Position numbers and translations under genes: made by a program. From NCBI GenBank assembly GCA_964017185.1, contig OZ024869.1, positions 65,515,431 to 65,579,430 on the forward strand: a stretch of DNA of 64,000 bases. The letters run 5' to 3'. The notes under the pieces were generated by a model. It was given only the letters and a program-made list of their open reading frames with translations, did no database searches and was not told the origin of the DNA. Below, one piece after another: positions 1 through 12,956 of the stretch (position 1 is the stretch's first letter; the number at the start of each line of letters is the position of its first letter). Source of the stretch: Rugalucina vietnamica. Lineage: Eukaryota > Mollusca > Bivalvia > Lucinida > Lucinidae.

Positions 1-3000
1 AACACCCCGTCCATGACCCCCTTTTAAAATAGCGCCGAAACGGGGATATATATATACAAGATTAATCATATGTCAGCAACAACTTGCCTTAAATCAATGA
101 ATGTGATATCAAATCGAAGCAAAGATAAACCCCTTTCATCTCATTGAAACATTTCCAAATTATCTAATTTGCATATTCATGAATATTAATGATCACATAA
201 AAATTCACAAAAAAAACCAAGAAAACCACCGTGGTATTCCTGGAGCTAATTTGACCTACCTTGCGCCCAAGGATGATTTTTATTGGGTGCAAAATCGTTC
301 ATTGGGACCCCAGAAATGCTTTTGTTCATAAGGATAAATTTGTTTGCATAATGAAAAAATGCATAGTTTCCATAGCAACCATTAACACGATTTTTGAGCA
401 TGGGCTTACAAAATTGGTCATATATCCGCTATTGTTTATCCTAGACCACTGAATCAGAACTCATTTTAAAGCTTAGACATTGTCCTTTTATCCTATGGTA
501 CGTAGTAACAGTCCTATACATGTACCTCATCTCGTGTAGAGTTTTTGGTACCGGTGTCGATCGTTTCAAGATGGCGGCGAGTCAAACAGGGACTTTGTAA
601 GTCGCCATTCATTCTTAAAAATATTAGTTATTTTCAATGCTAGGGGTCCATCTCAGACACTGTCAGGATAGGAAAAAATCAGATTTTACTATTTTGATAT
701 TGCCATTTCGCAGTCTGGCCATTGTAGCAAGAATTTGGCCAAAACGAGTAAGTGACTTACGTGATTTTAAATCCAAGCGGAGATCGATAAGGCTGTGGCG
801 ACGTTTTGTCGTATCGTCACCTTTCTACAAAATTCTATTAGCCATGACCCTCAAACACTTTCCCTAGCCCTGGTAGCACACAGAAACTTTCCTGGTAGAA
901 AAAAAATAAGCTTGAATTTACCAGTCAGGCTACTGTGAATAGACCATTAAATTTTAGCCAGCAACCGTGTAGACACAAGTAAATTTTGACTATTATGTAA
1001 CTGTGTAGATGCAGATTTTGGATACTGTGTATACGGTCGGGTATATCTACCTGTTGCAATTGCTAGTGGTAAGTTGCAACTGCGGAATTTGGCGAGTACG
1101 CAGATTATACACGAGTATATCAGATTATATGATTGTAGAACATTGTCACAGCAATCATTTGATACCGATTATAGCTCTTTATGTCTATCAGAAGCCAAGA
1201 TGCAGTTGATTATCTATGAATACCGCCTTATTTTTCCGTAATTGTCCTGTGAATTCGAAAGGTTTGGTTAATATTCATAAAACAAAAAGTCAAATGACAT
1301 TGTAGTACAGGATGATATAATTTTGCCCTAGCAACCATTTGATGCCATTTTCAGCATGTTAGGGCTTTTGGTTGTAGGTTTACCCGTTTGATTTTCCCAC
1401 TTTTTCATTACTATTTATGAAGTTTTCATTAAAATTCATGAAATTAAAAATCAGATCATTTTTATATGTGACTTAAGTGCCATAGTACACTGCAATAGCA
1501 TTCAACTGATACTTCTTTCAGCATACTGGGTATGTAAACAGCTATGGCACACGTGATTTTGTGCGTATACCCCATATTTTTCCAAGATTTTTCCTCTAAT
1601 TTTTGTGTTTTATTTATTTTCATGAATATGCAAATTCAATAATTTGTATGATAGGCATTGAGGTTAAACTGCTAAGTCCATGCTTCACTATCAGACCAAT
1701 TTAAGTATTGTAGAGCATGCTATTTTTGATATTTGAATATTTTTGTGTGAGTACAGCCTAGTCTTTAGAATCACACTAGGGGTGGGTGTGGAAACTATGT
1801 AATGTAGCATCATGCAAATGTGTTCATTGTTAAGGACAACATTTATGGCATTGAGGTGGTCCCTCTGACCACACTGGTAGCCATGAAAATTGGTTTCAGG
1901 GATACAATTATGGATATTATAACTCACCCAAAACCTTGCAATGGTTTTCCCTCGTTTATCTTCGATTTTCGATTGTTTTGTTAATATTCATGAATATGTA
2001 AATGAGATTGTTTTCATTTTGGGCCCACAACATCAATAAATATGTCATATGATATGGTTCTATAATAAAGTGTCACAATGATAATTTGATGGTTTGGGCC
2101 TGAAATTGGTTTATTTATGGATTGTTTACGATTTTTCTCTGTCATTTATTAATGTTTTCATTAAAATTCAGGGATATGTAAATTAGATAACTTGCATTTC
2201 TTACAATAAGTTCAAAGGGCAATGTCTAAGTATAAGTATTTCTACCATATAACGATATATACATTGAATTGTAGCCGCATGATAACCAAATATATAAATG
2301 CTGGTATAATATTTTTAGGTTGTGGCCTTTGATCAGTTATCTTGACCTATAGTGATCAAAGCTCAATAGACAGAAATCATTTTTGAAACAATTATTTTGT
2401 AGTACCTTAGTCATGCTTGTAAAATAATCCATCGAATTCGACTAAAATCTTGTCGAAATATTTATTCAAAACAATATTGTTTTGTTAATAAAAAGCTTGG
2501 TTGCTATGGCAACACAATTAGAATAAAGATAAAAGTGAGATTTATATTACAGTCATCAAAATACAAAACATAATTGGTCGCTGTAAGTTATCTTATCTTG
2601 CTCTGGCTCTGTAATCACGTTGTAAAATGAGATTCTTGCGTATATTTTCGACATATGTGAGCGAAATGACCTTGACCTTTCAAATAAATAGTTCAAGGTC
2701 ATATGAGAGTGACATAAGAATTACGGTCAGGTATGTGCTAAAGATTTTACCTAGTTAAAGGGCCGTTTCCAAAAGAAGGCCCCAAAGTGTGACATTGGGT
2801 TAAAACAATAAACCGTGTTAATTTGCAGACAAATCTGGCCTTATTTGTACCGTTATACCACTAATTTAAAACTTTGAATAGAATCAATAAAATATGAAGA
2901 ATGGTTCTTAAAAATGATGGCGTTTCTTCGAATTTTTAGCTGTTAAGTGGAATAAAATCTTACACTCCTTACTTTCTAAACAAACACTCATAAAAATGTA

Positions 3001-3559
3001 AAGAAGTGACAGAGCTAAACCAATTGTTATGTTAACTGAATTGGGGCCTGAGCTTAGTATAAACAGTAAGAAAATAAATGACAACCACAAGTATCAAACA
3101 TTTGCTGACCAATCATTATGAAATCTTACACTCCTTTCTTTTAGACCTTCAGTGGATTTCCGTGCGGTGATATAAAAATCTGAAACTTCTAGAGTGGTGA
3201 TGCTGTTCATTATTTTTATCTATATATGCATATGTTTCATATTTTGTATCTATTTAATTTCTATTCCTTAATTTGATGCAGTATGATAGCTTTCAAATTT
3301 GACTTCATTGAAAAATGTTACACTAAAATCTTAAACACCTTACATCAAATATCTGCATAACTTTTTTTATTTATAAAGTTACATAGTAGGAATTTAGTCA
3401 GATCAAGCCTGTCTGAGCGCTTGTTATTTTGGCATATCACTTGATAATTTCCATGCATACAGTACAGTCTCACTGGGGTCTAAAGCCTCAAAATGGACCG
3501 GGGCCATTTTTTAAACTGTCCTAATATCAAATATACGCAGAGAAGCAACCACCATAAAT
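1..3559. other. Intergenic, no gene recognised
   Basis: AT-rich sequence with only short frames. It contains ATTCATGAATAT-type blocks and TGACCTTGACCTTT ... TTCAAGGTCAT near 2665-2705, plus GGTTGCTATGGCAAC near 2509, motifs shared with the tandem unit at 3.6-4.8 kb. Confidence 0.6.
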
Positions 3560-4790
3560 TCTAGAACCTTGACCTTGACCTTAATCCCGAAATTCGACCT
3601 TGACCTTAAGATGTATGCAGAAAAATGGCAGGAACCATTTCTGAAATCTAAGTGATAAAACAAACATTTTGGTATATTACAACCATGATTGTCTTAAAGT
3701 TCATCAAACAAGATATTAAGCAACTCGATAACTTAACCATTTTCCTTAATTATGCACAGCATGCAAAGGTCATACCATGTCCTGTCATTAACCTTCGTTG
3801 CTATGGCAACTCATTCGGTAGATCGCTGCAACTTACATATATATAGAACCCTACAAGAATACCTACCATATAAAAGGTCTTGAATTCAACCTCCCTCATG
3901 CCTGTCATAGCACGCGCGTAGTTATTTTACGAATTTTTCGTTCTTTTTGGGCAAATTTTGGATAAATGACCTTGACCTTTCAAATGTAGGGCTCAAGGTC
4001 ATTTGGAAATTGCTCTCGGTAATTGCTAAAATGTATTTACTTTCGATATTTTCCAGTTTGCAGCAGATTCACATGGAAGATCAGCCATAAATTTAGAGAT
4101 AGTCATATGCCCTATGTATTTAATAGCCGTGACCTTTGACCTTTGACCTTGACTTTGAAAGTCAACAGAAAAAATGGCAGGAAACATTTTTGAAATCTAA
4201 AATATAAAATAAACGCTTTGGTATATTACAATCATGATTGTCTTAAAATTCAATGAACAATATAAGCATCACGAAAACTTAACCAATTTCCTTAAATATG
4301 TACAGCACTCAAAGGTCATACCATGTCCTGTCATTAACCTTCGTTGCTATGGCAACTCATTTGGACGAACGCTGCAACTTACATACATATCGAACCCTAC
4401 AAGAATACCTACCATATTAAAGGTCTTTAATTCAACCTCCCTCATGCCTATTGTAGCACGCGCGCAGTTATTTTGCGTATTTTGCGTTCTTTTGGGGCAA
4501 ATTTTGGGTAAATGACCTTGACCTTTCAAATGGAGTGGTCAAGGTCATTTGGAAATTGCAATCGCTAGTTGCTTAAATGTTTTTACTTTCGATATTTTCC
4601 AGTTTGCAGCAGATTCACATGGAAGATCGGCCATAAATTAAGATATAGTCATATGCCCTATGTATTTAATAGCCGTGACCTTTGACCTTTGACCTTGACC
4701 TTGAAAGTCAACAGAAAAAATGGCAGGAAACATTTTTGAAATCTACTCATCAACCCGAACATTTTGGTATATAGAAACCCTGATTAACAA
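3560..4790 (+). repeat. Tandem duplication, ~547-bp unit, two full copies plus edges
   Basis: GGTATATTACAACCATGATT starts at 3671 and a near-identical block starts at 4220; a third partial begins near 4766. Each unit contains GTTGCTATGGCAAC, which is an X-box-like palindrome, and repeated TGACCTTGACCTTT with inverse TCAAGGTCATTT. No gene was recognised; two small open frames repeat with the unit. Confidence 0.9.
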
Positions 4791-5021
4791 AAAGTGGCCA
4801 CTATTATTATTATCTATAATAATTATATTTCATGCACACTCGCTATGTGAGAACGCGTATAGTGTACACTAATTTTGAACCTATTACAATGCTCTTATCA
4901 CCTCAGAACTTTGTGAGAACGGAAAATGCATTTAAAAGTATGGGCAGCCGTTTTTCATCCAGACTTTGGTGAGCTGTTATTTCAAGGTATTTTCACGTTT
5001 TAAACTTAGTTTATAGCTCAC

Positions 5022-6115
5022 ATCAGCCGTCCGGCTCACACGTTGAGCTTATAGAATAGGCAAATTAAAACATCATTTGATCACCCATCAGTCGTCCGTC
5101 CGTCGTCGTCCACCACTTTAGCTCACCTGAGCCTAAGGCTCATGGGAAGCTTACAGGATTGTACTCGAGCCGGCGTCCGTCCGTGCGTCTGTCCACATTT
5201 ACAAAGTTCTCTCTGAAACCACTTGACTAATCAAAGCCAAATTTTTATATGAAAGCTGATGAAGGTTCGTTACCCGAAATTGTACAATATGGCCCATCTC
5301 TCGCTTTGAATGTTTTACTGCTTCCAAAGGATCTAACAATTATTTTATTATAATAGTCAATTATAAGGAAATGGCGCAATCAGAAAAAGATTCCAACTCC
5401 AAAAAACCGAGATGGGAAAATAACAAAATTAACAATCAGGTACTCACACTAAGAAAACATATCGTAAGCCGAGTGAACAGCTTTTTTTCCAAACAGGCGG
5501 CCACTCAGTTACCCAAGCTTAACTAAAACTATGAAAACGTACGTAAGGTGATAAAAGCACAAGAATTCAAACCCAAGGCATAAAAAATAAGAACCACCAC
5601 AGAAGTGTCGCCTTGAAACGATCAACTGGTGGGCTTAAACTAGTTTTACAGGATCCTAACATCACCCTCAGCTTCTGCATTGGCTCACAACATTTAGTTA
5701 ATTGTTCGGTCCTCGTAGTAAAACTCTTAACTCGCAAATGAACTCGTCAAATTTTACATGAAGGGGAAACATTTTGTATATAAATAATTTAGATCACATG
5801 ACCAAGATGGTCGCCATGTCCATATTATTATGGTTAAAAACCCTTCAAAATCTTCTCCAGAACAGGTAAGCCGATTTCAAAGAAATTTGGCATGAAGCAT
5901 TGATGACTCAAGTACTACAATGTATATATAAATCATGACACTGTGATGACCATGACTTATCTTACAGCAAGGTCAACTTAGGTCGCATATGCATTGAAAT
6001 GGGGAAAACTGTTAAAATTCCATTTGAAGGGAAAATCTTCCAGGAAATGGGCAGTGGGACTGAATATCAATGATTCTGAACATAAAATTTGACTCCAGGG
6101 ACTCATTTGCCCCCA
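5022..6115 (+). repeat. GAGCC-family composite repeat with embedded R1
   Basis: It begins with TTAGCTCACCTGAGCC and a CCGTCCGTCCG-type run, followed by GGGAGC-type blocks, an R1 copy at about 5360-5660 and GATCACATGACCAAGATGG. The same terminal hairpin and the CCAAGATGGCCGCC block occur at 19.5-21.7, 44.0-46.1 and 58.6-59.4 kb. This is a typical bivalve dispersed repeat; the class is uncertain. Confidence 0.7.
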
Positions 6116-6401
6116 CCCCGGTACAATATATTTGTATATTACCATACTATTCAAACATCATTTCCTCTGAAAGCGCTTATAATGCCAGTATAATGAATAA
6201 TAATAATAAAAAAAGGTAAACGTTCGTTGTCCTTTGGCTTATTGTGAAAGATCATCTCCACTAAAACTGCTTCGTCAATCAAATGCGAAATTCTTAGACC
6301 GGGAGAATCAGAAATTGTATACATGGTCCAGGTCACGTAACCGAGAAAGACGTAGTCATGTCAAGATAAACGTTTAAAATTTTCTTCAGAACCATATTAT
6401 A

Positions 6402-6540
6402 CAATTATTGACTTCAATGAGGTAGATATAAGGATTTATCAACCTGAAAAAGTGATATTCACCAAGGCCGCAGGCCGAGGTGAATATCACTTTTGAGGGT
6501 AGATAAATCCTTATTTCTACCGAAATTGAAGTCAATAACT
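6402..6540. repeat. Hairpin repeat, ~65-bp arms
   Basis: CAATTATTGACTTCAATGAG...AAGTGATATTCACC is followed by AAGGCCGCAGGCCGAGG and then its reverse complement. This is a MITE-like palindrome with no gene. Confidence 0.85.
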
Positions 6541-8920
6541 GTTTTGTTATATGACTTTTCAACTGTTTTAATATTCATTTTATATTTTCATTAAAAGAAA
6601 TAAACAAACAAAATCATAACAGATGTTAAAGAAGGCTAATGAGGATCAATTTATTATAATTGAAGAATAATATTGTTAGTTCTCAATAAAACCTATGTTG
6701 TGGGTACTCATAAAAATCACCACTACGAGACAATTTCAATACGTACTAACAAAATAGGTTCTTATTAAAAGTAAACAAAATTATCCCTTAATTATCACCA
6801 AATACATCTCATTATCTAGTGCTTTGTTTACCTGTGAAGTTTGTTACAGCAAAGCATGTACATTTCATTCAGGCTATTTATAGCTAACTGGCAGGTTTTA
6901 TACACATACAGCAAATTATGTCAATTTCACCTAGCCCATGCTAATTTCATGGTGATGCTATTTTAGGGTACTCAGGAGCGTAATATAGATTTTGGAAGTT
7001 AATATAAAAAAAAAAAAAACTGTCAAAATAATTTACCTCGAGGAACTGGTTTGATCTGGTTTTCATCAGTTTGGTCCTGTTTTAAAGCAAAAATTAGGAT
7101 TTATTTAAAATGAATGAGCCAATCAGAAGACAGGATTTTCTTAAGTCATATAACAATATAAATTATATCAACTGCAGTCACGCCACTTGAGGTTGATAGG
7201 AATTAAATATGTATATAGAGAAACAAAAACAAAGCAGGATGTGTTGTACGTTTGTTTATATTGATGCTTTACGTCCAATTCAACAGCTAAGGTCATGTTG
7301 GGACGTTTCCTCCATTTTTGGGACTTTTACCCAAAGTGAGAATGTCATTACATCCAACAAATGTTTGGTTTAAAATATTAATCGGTGATCAGATGATCAG
7401 TCATAAGCATATACATGTACATGTATAAGCTTTGCCTGGAGGCACAAGCAGCCAATTTTTTCTTTAGGTCCTAATGGGCGGGGTCCCCCTGACTTAACGT
7501 TTTCCTCTGAGTATATGGAGACAAAAAACAAAGCAGGATGTTTTAGAGATTGATACAATTTACTGAATTTTTTTTATCTTCTTTCTGACTTTTCATGTAA
7601 AGAAACGGCAAAAAATAAAAAGTGTAATACATAAACGATATTTTTCTACAACTTGACACTCTATTCATGCCACAGGTTTGTTAAAAAAAGGGAACGTGGT
7701 TATTTTATATAATACTCACAAACGCCATTTTGGCGATGCACGGTGGTAAAACTCATCAAATTTGGAAGACACAAAAATTATGTTAAAAAGTGTCTTTTTG
7801 AGCATTTTTGTGGGAAAACATCAAAGACGTATCAATCTGAATTCGTTTTGCTATAACTGACTAATACATATTTAGAAATAAACATAAAATGCGCTTTGGG
7901 GCAATAAATGCATTTTAGATGGACTCAGAGGCAAATAATTGTAAAGGTAAAATGGCAAAATTGGGGTTCGATCAATGAAATGTCTATGAAACGACAACCA
8001 CTGCATGCAAAGGAGCATCCTTGATACGAATGCTGATACAGATGTTAGTCATTATATCTGCCGAATCTTGGCCAATTTACTTAATTCTGGTGGAAGTTAT
8101 TCGATAGTTTATCAATCTTATTTTTCACAAGTACTTAATGGGCCACCGTAGAAAAACGCCTGCTGTGTTGTTATGCAAATCGATCGTGATTTCTATACAG
8201 TGGTTTCAGATACCCCATATAATAACCTTTTCAACCATATAAAATTCAGCCATATTATTTTCGGGTGCAAGGGTTAGCCAAAATCTCTCCTTGGTTCCCC
8301 AACTATACTGTACTGAGTTGATTATTTTATCATGAACGCATTAAATAACTTTGAAGTACCAGAATCGACAAAAACTGATAAAGACGAAAACGACAGGAGT
8401 AAATGTAGCCACTGCTGAAAATACCTAACAGGAAGCTCGAAAGTCATATCGAATTTCATTTTGACATTAATTTTAAAAGTAAGAAGCGTAACAGCGAAAT
8501 TTTACAAGTAAAGCGAGCTGTGACATAAGAAAACCTACAGTTTTCAAATATAAACTAAAAGCAGCTGATCATCGCCTCCTAATTTCCTGCAAGCATGTTA
8601 ATAGGAATAAATCTTTAATTCCTAAATACAAAAGTGATATACCTTGCTAGCATCACTGTGTTTTGTCAGAACTGGCTGAAAATCTCAGAAATAATACATG
8701 GTATTGATTAAACGTTCAATGAAGATACATGTACATTCTAGCGTTGAACTGTCTCAGTTGTATTTTCAAAATAACCTGAAAAAATAATGTCATCGCCATT
8801 GCAATGTCTTGTTTAAAAATGCCAATACAGTGCTTTGTTTTTAAGAAACTAGCTAATTGCAATGCTAATTAAACGTATTAAATCAGAAGTATTGCTTATG
8901 ACAATGCATTACTTCGCTAA
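6541..8920. other. Intergenic, no gene recognised
   Basis: AT-rich. An inverse GTCATATAAC near 7138 mirrors GTTATATGAC near 6547, hinting that a larger degraded element starts at the hairpin at 6402. A SINE family 3 fragment is near 7260-7310. Nothing else supported. Confidence 0.5.
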
Positions 8921-9100
8921 GCGGCCCGCTGTGTCTGGTGTTGGTTCGAGCGCCGCACTGGCCGAGACAAGCCAAGTTCTGCTTGCGGGTGTACCAGGTG
9001 TTTTTTCTCGGGGTTCTCCCGTTTTCGCCCACCTACTAGTTTGCCCGTCTCATATGAGCTGAAATAATATTGAAAGGGACGTAAAACTGACTTAAAAAAA
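8921..9100 (+). mobile_element. SINE family 1, head truncated
   Basis: It has TGGTTCGAGC (B-box region), GCCAAGTTCTGCTTGCGGGT, CGTTTTCGCCCACCTAC and CATATGAGCTGAAATAAT. The A-box end is missing. A 66-residue open frame over it is not a gene. Confidence 0.85.
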
Positions 9101-9880
9101 TACTTCGCTAACTAATGCTGCCCAAGCCTAATAGTCATGCGTCTCAATGAATCATTTTACATGTTTATAAACATGTAAACAGTTGGTCGTCGTAATTTTG
9201 AAATTGGTGTTTACCATCGCTTTCTTCTTTAATTACACGCCGGTTGGTCTGGCGTCAGAATCTGTGATGGCGCCTACTTAAGACTATTAATTTTAGTTGG
9301 TTGGGGCTGGAGCTTCTTGTCTCCTGCTTGGCCAACCGGTATTAAACTGTTTTTTTTTCTTTTTCGAGAAAAAATAAAGTATAATTTCCAAGGAATTACT
9401 GAAAGTTAAAAAAAAATATATTCTAAACTAGGTGTAGTGAGTAACGAAAGTTACTTTTGCTAGTGGGGTTCGAAACCACGACCTTCTGATCATTATTCTC
9501 ATACTCCAAATGAATTTGAATGCTATACGTTTTAGACAGCCTGGTATTTTACAAGAAATTCGAATTGCATCACTTTCTCCGTCTTTGTTCAGTTTCAGTA
9601 AACATGTTCAGGCATGACCGACAGAGCAACCACTTCCTGTAAACGTTAGTAGTGAAGACACACACACTTGAATCTCAAATTATTCACGCTATGTGGCGGC
9701 AATATTACATCTTAAAAGTTGTTAAATTTATTACGCTAATGGGGTCGGGCCACAAGTTCTCTCAACATACATGTACGTTTCCCATATACGTTTTAAATCT
9801 AGGGACATCTGTGTTGCAGTGATTAAGCCATTTGCCTTGTACAACTAGGGTCATGGATTCGAGCTCGGGCTTCTCTGACT

Positions 9881-11045
9881 CTTAAAGGATCTCAGTTTTA
9901 TTTTTATTTGCTATTACTGCAGCTGGTGTTATGCCGTGTGGCGGCCCTAAAAAGTATCCCCGTACATCATCCATAGTGCAGATTATATTTTCCTTTTGGT
10001 CCTTTGAGATCGGGGGGATATTCTGAGAAATCAGAAATTCATCAGCGGTTTAGATTAATTTTCTAACCAAAGATTTATTTATTTGGCTCTGTTTGGATAA
10101 TACTAGTCTTTGTATCGACTATCCCGTTGAAAGTTGTAAAATTCAGTAATTCTCTTTGGCTCCATTTTGCCAAATCTAAAGGGTCACTGAAGAGGCTTTA
10201 GTAGCCGAAACCATGGTATGGCCCACCCCTTTTCTCATTAATATGCTCACTGCTCTTAAAGGATATCAGTTTTATTTTTATTTGCTATTACTGCAGCTGG
10301 TGTTGTGCCGTGTGGCGGCCCTAAAAAGTCTCCCCGTACATCATCGATAGTGCAGATTATATTTTCCTTTTGGTCCTTTGAGATCGGGGGGGGGGATATT
10401 CTGAGAAATCAGAAATTCATCAGCGGTTTAGATTAATTTTCTAACCAAAGTTTTATTTATTTGGCTCTGTTTGGATAATACTAGTCTTTGTATCGACTAT
10501 CCCGTTGAAAGTTGGTTGTAAAATTCAGTAATTCTCTTTGGCTCCATTTTGCCAAATCTAAAGGGTCACTGAAAAGGCTTTAGTAGCCGAAACCATGGTA
10601 TGGCCCACCCCTTTTCTCATTAATATGCTCACTGCTCTTAAAGGATCTCAGTTTTATTTTTATTTGCTATTACTGCAGCTGGTGTTGTGCCGTGTGGCGG
10701 CCCTAAAAAGTCTCCCCGTACATCATCGATAGTGCAGATTATATTTTCCTTTTGGTCCTTTGAGATCGGGGGGGGGGGGGATATTCTGAGAAATCAGAAA
10801 TTCATCAGCGGTTTAGATTAATTTTCTAACCAAAGTTTTATTTATTTGGCTCTGTTTGGATAATACTAGTCTTTGTATCGACTATCCCGTTGAAAGTTGT
10901 AAAATTCAGTAATTCTCTTTGGCTCCATTTTGCCAAATCTAAAGGGTCACTGAAGAGGCTTTAGTAGCCGAAACCATGGTATGGCCCGACCCTTTTCTCA
11001 TTAATATGCTCACTGCTCTTAAAGGATCTCAGTTTTATTTTTATT
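9881..11045 (+). repeat. Tandem array, ~374-382-bp units, three copies plus a partial
   Basis: CTTAAAGGATCTCAGTTTTA recurs at about 9881, 10255 (variant), 10637 and 11018. Units share GCCGTGTGGCGGCCCTAAAA and a G-run whose length differs: 6, 10 and 13 bases. Related copies occur at 30985-31470 (period 381) and in part at 5265-5345 and 52850-52950. Confidence 0.95.
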
Positions 11046-11767
11046 CTCTATGCTTTTGGATGAGGCTATACACCGAGGTCCCATGACAATTTTCCATGTC
11101 AAGCTGGTGACATGGAAATACTGTGACGAGGTCGGGGACTATTTTGTGCCTAATGTGTTAAGTTCACTCACCCTGATTAATTTCCTTCACCCTTGATATT
11201 TGTCACCACGTACGATGTATACTTCTAAATCAATGAGATTGGACGATGCCAGGTGTTTTCAACATGGGATATAAAAACGGGAATACATTAATTTTCCCGC
11301 CATTTTCACTCTCTTCAGTCGTTTGTTTATGGTAGTCGGATGGATTATCCATTATGGATAGCGAATTTGCTTAACGATGCGGGTGATGCGGGTTCGATAA
11401 CGGGTGGTACATGCCTACATGTGTCATGTTGGTGAATAATGTTCGTCATGACGTAATACAGGCGAGCTGTCGACGGAATATGGTAGGTAGCCCCAAATTG
11501 CAATTGAACATCAGTCGGGATCTCAGAGCGTCGTGAGTTCTTGTTTATACGTGACAAGGAAAGAACAGATCAGTCTGTAACAAATACGTATATTGGAATA
11601 ATATAATAAATGAATTTGATGAAATAATTAAATGCCGCAAAACAATGGTGTTGCTTTTATTCAATACAAAATGGAAATGTAAATAGGAATGTAGCAAAAA
11701 TATAGTAGAAAACTAATGACTTAAATCAATCATTATGTGTATTACAGTATACACCTTGAAGATTGTA

Positions 11768-12956
11768 TACGCTGAAAACCAAAAATCTTGCACCACCCTG
11801 ATTTTTGTTATTTTAAACATGTAGTGAACTATTTTTGTTACTAACATAATTTTTGGTTTAAACTTAATTCATATATCAATTCTTTGACTCTGCAGTAAAT
11901 TCAATAATGTGGAAGGCAATGCAAAATTGTTAGGGCAAACAGTGTAAAATTGTAATTCTTGGGAAAAATTGATTATCAATGAAAATGTTCAATGAATTTT
12001 CATTGTACATGTGATCTACATCATGACAGCAGCTGAAAAGCAATAAAACATCTTGAATTTTAGGGAATTTGGAGTTTTTTACAAGGCATTTTCGGAAAAT
12101 TAACAGGTGGTTTTAAAAATTTCCTTTAAACAGTAAAGAAAACAAACAAAAATGCATTCTTAGGCTATGGCAAATAAGCACATACCCGATGTGACTCTTT
12201 TGACAAATTTCATGATCAGAAATCATATCCGTTTGCTGTACTTCCGGTTTGCATGCAGGAATTTTTAATTTTGATTTTACAACTACCATTTAATAATTTC
12301 TGTTGTTTTTTTTCTGTGCCATTGTACTGTTTTGAGATTGAACAACTTGCTCAAAACAATCATTTTTGGGGGACCAAACAAACAGTCTCAGCAACGCAGC
12401 GTAAAGATAGTGCTTTAATTGGTACAGTTTTACAACAAAGGCAAAGCGCACCACATAAAGCAATAATTTTACGCTGCTTTCCTGGGACAATTTGCTTTGT
12501 TCCTATAAATATATTGTTTTGGACTAGTTGTTCTATCTTCACTCATTACAATGAGACATAAAATTAAAGAAATAAGAAAATGGTAGCTGTAAAATCAAAA
12601 TTAAAAATTCTTGCATTGAAGTACAGCAAACGGATATGACTTATGTTTATGAAACTTTTCAAAAGTCAAATTGGGTATGCGCTTACTTGCCACAGAATAA
12701 GAATGCATTTGTGTTTGTTTTCTTTGCTGTTCAAAGGAAATTTTCAAAACCACCGGTTAATTTTTCGAAAAAGCCATTTTTCAAAATTTTGTAAAAACTG
12801 CAAATTCCCTAAAAATTAAAAAAAGATTGTTGCTTTTCTGTGAAGTCAAAAATGCGTTATTGGAATTGACCAAAAATAATGTTAGAAATAAAAAAAGTTC
12901 TACTTAATCATTAACAATAACAAAAACAGGGTGGTGCAAGATTTTTGATTTCTGTA
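11768..12956. mobile_element. Long foldback element (imperfect inverted repeat, ~520-650-bp arms)
   Basis: The two halves are imperfect reverse complements about a centre near 12430. Ends carry CAAAAATCTTGCACCACCC and its inverse. Internal matches include the CCGTTTGCTGTACTTC block and a block near GCATTCTTAGGCTATGGC. Short open frames on both strands around 12253-12561 mirror each other and are not genes. No transposase was found, so it is a non-autonomous foldback or MITE-like element. Confidence 0.85.

Noticed and set aside
12253-12561. 102-residue open frame
   Set aside because: It lies at the centre of a large inverted repeat and mirrors frames on the other strand.
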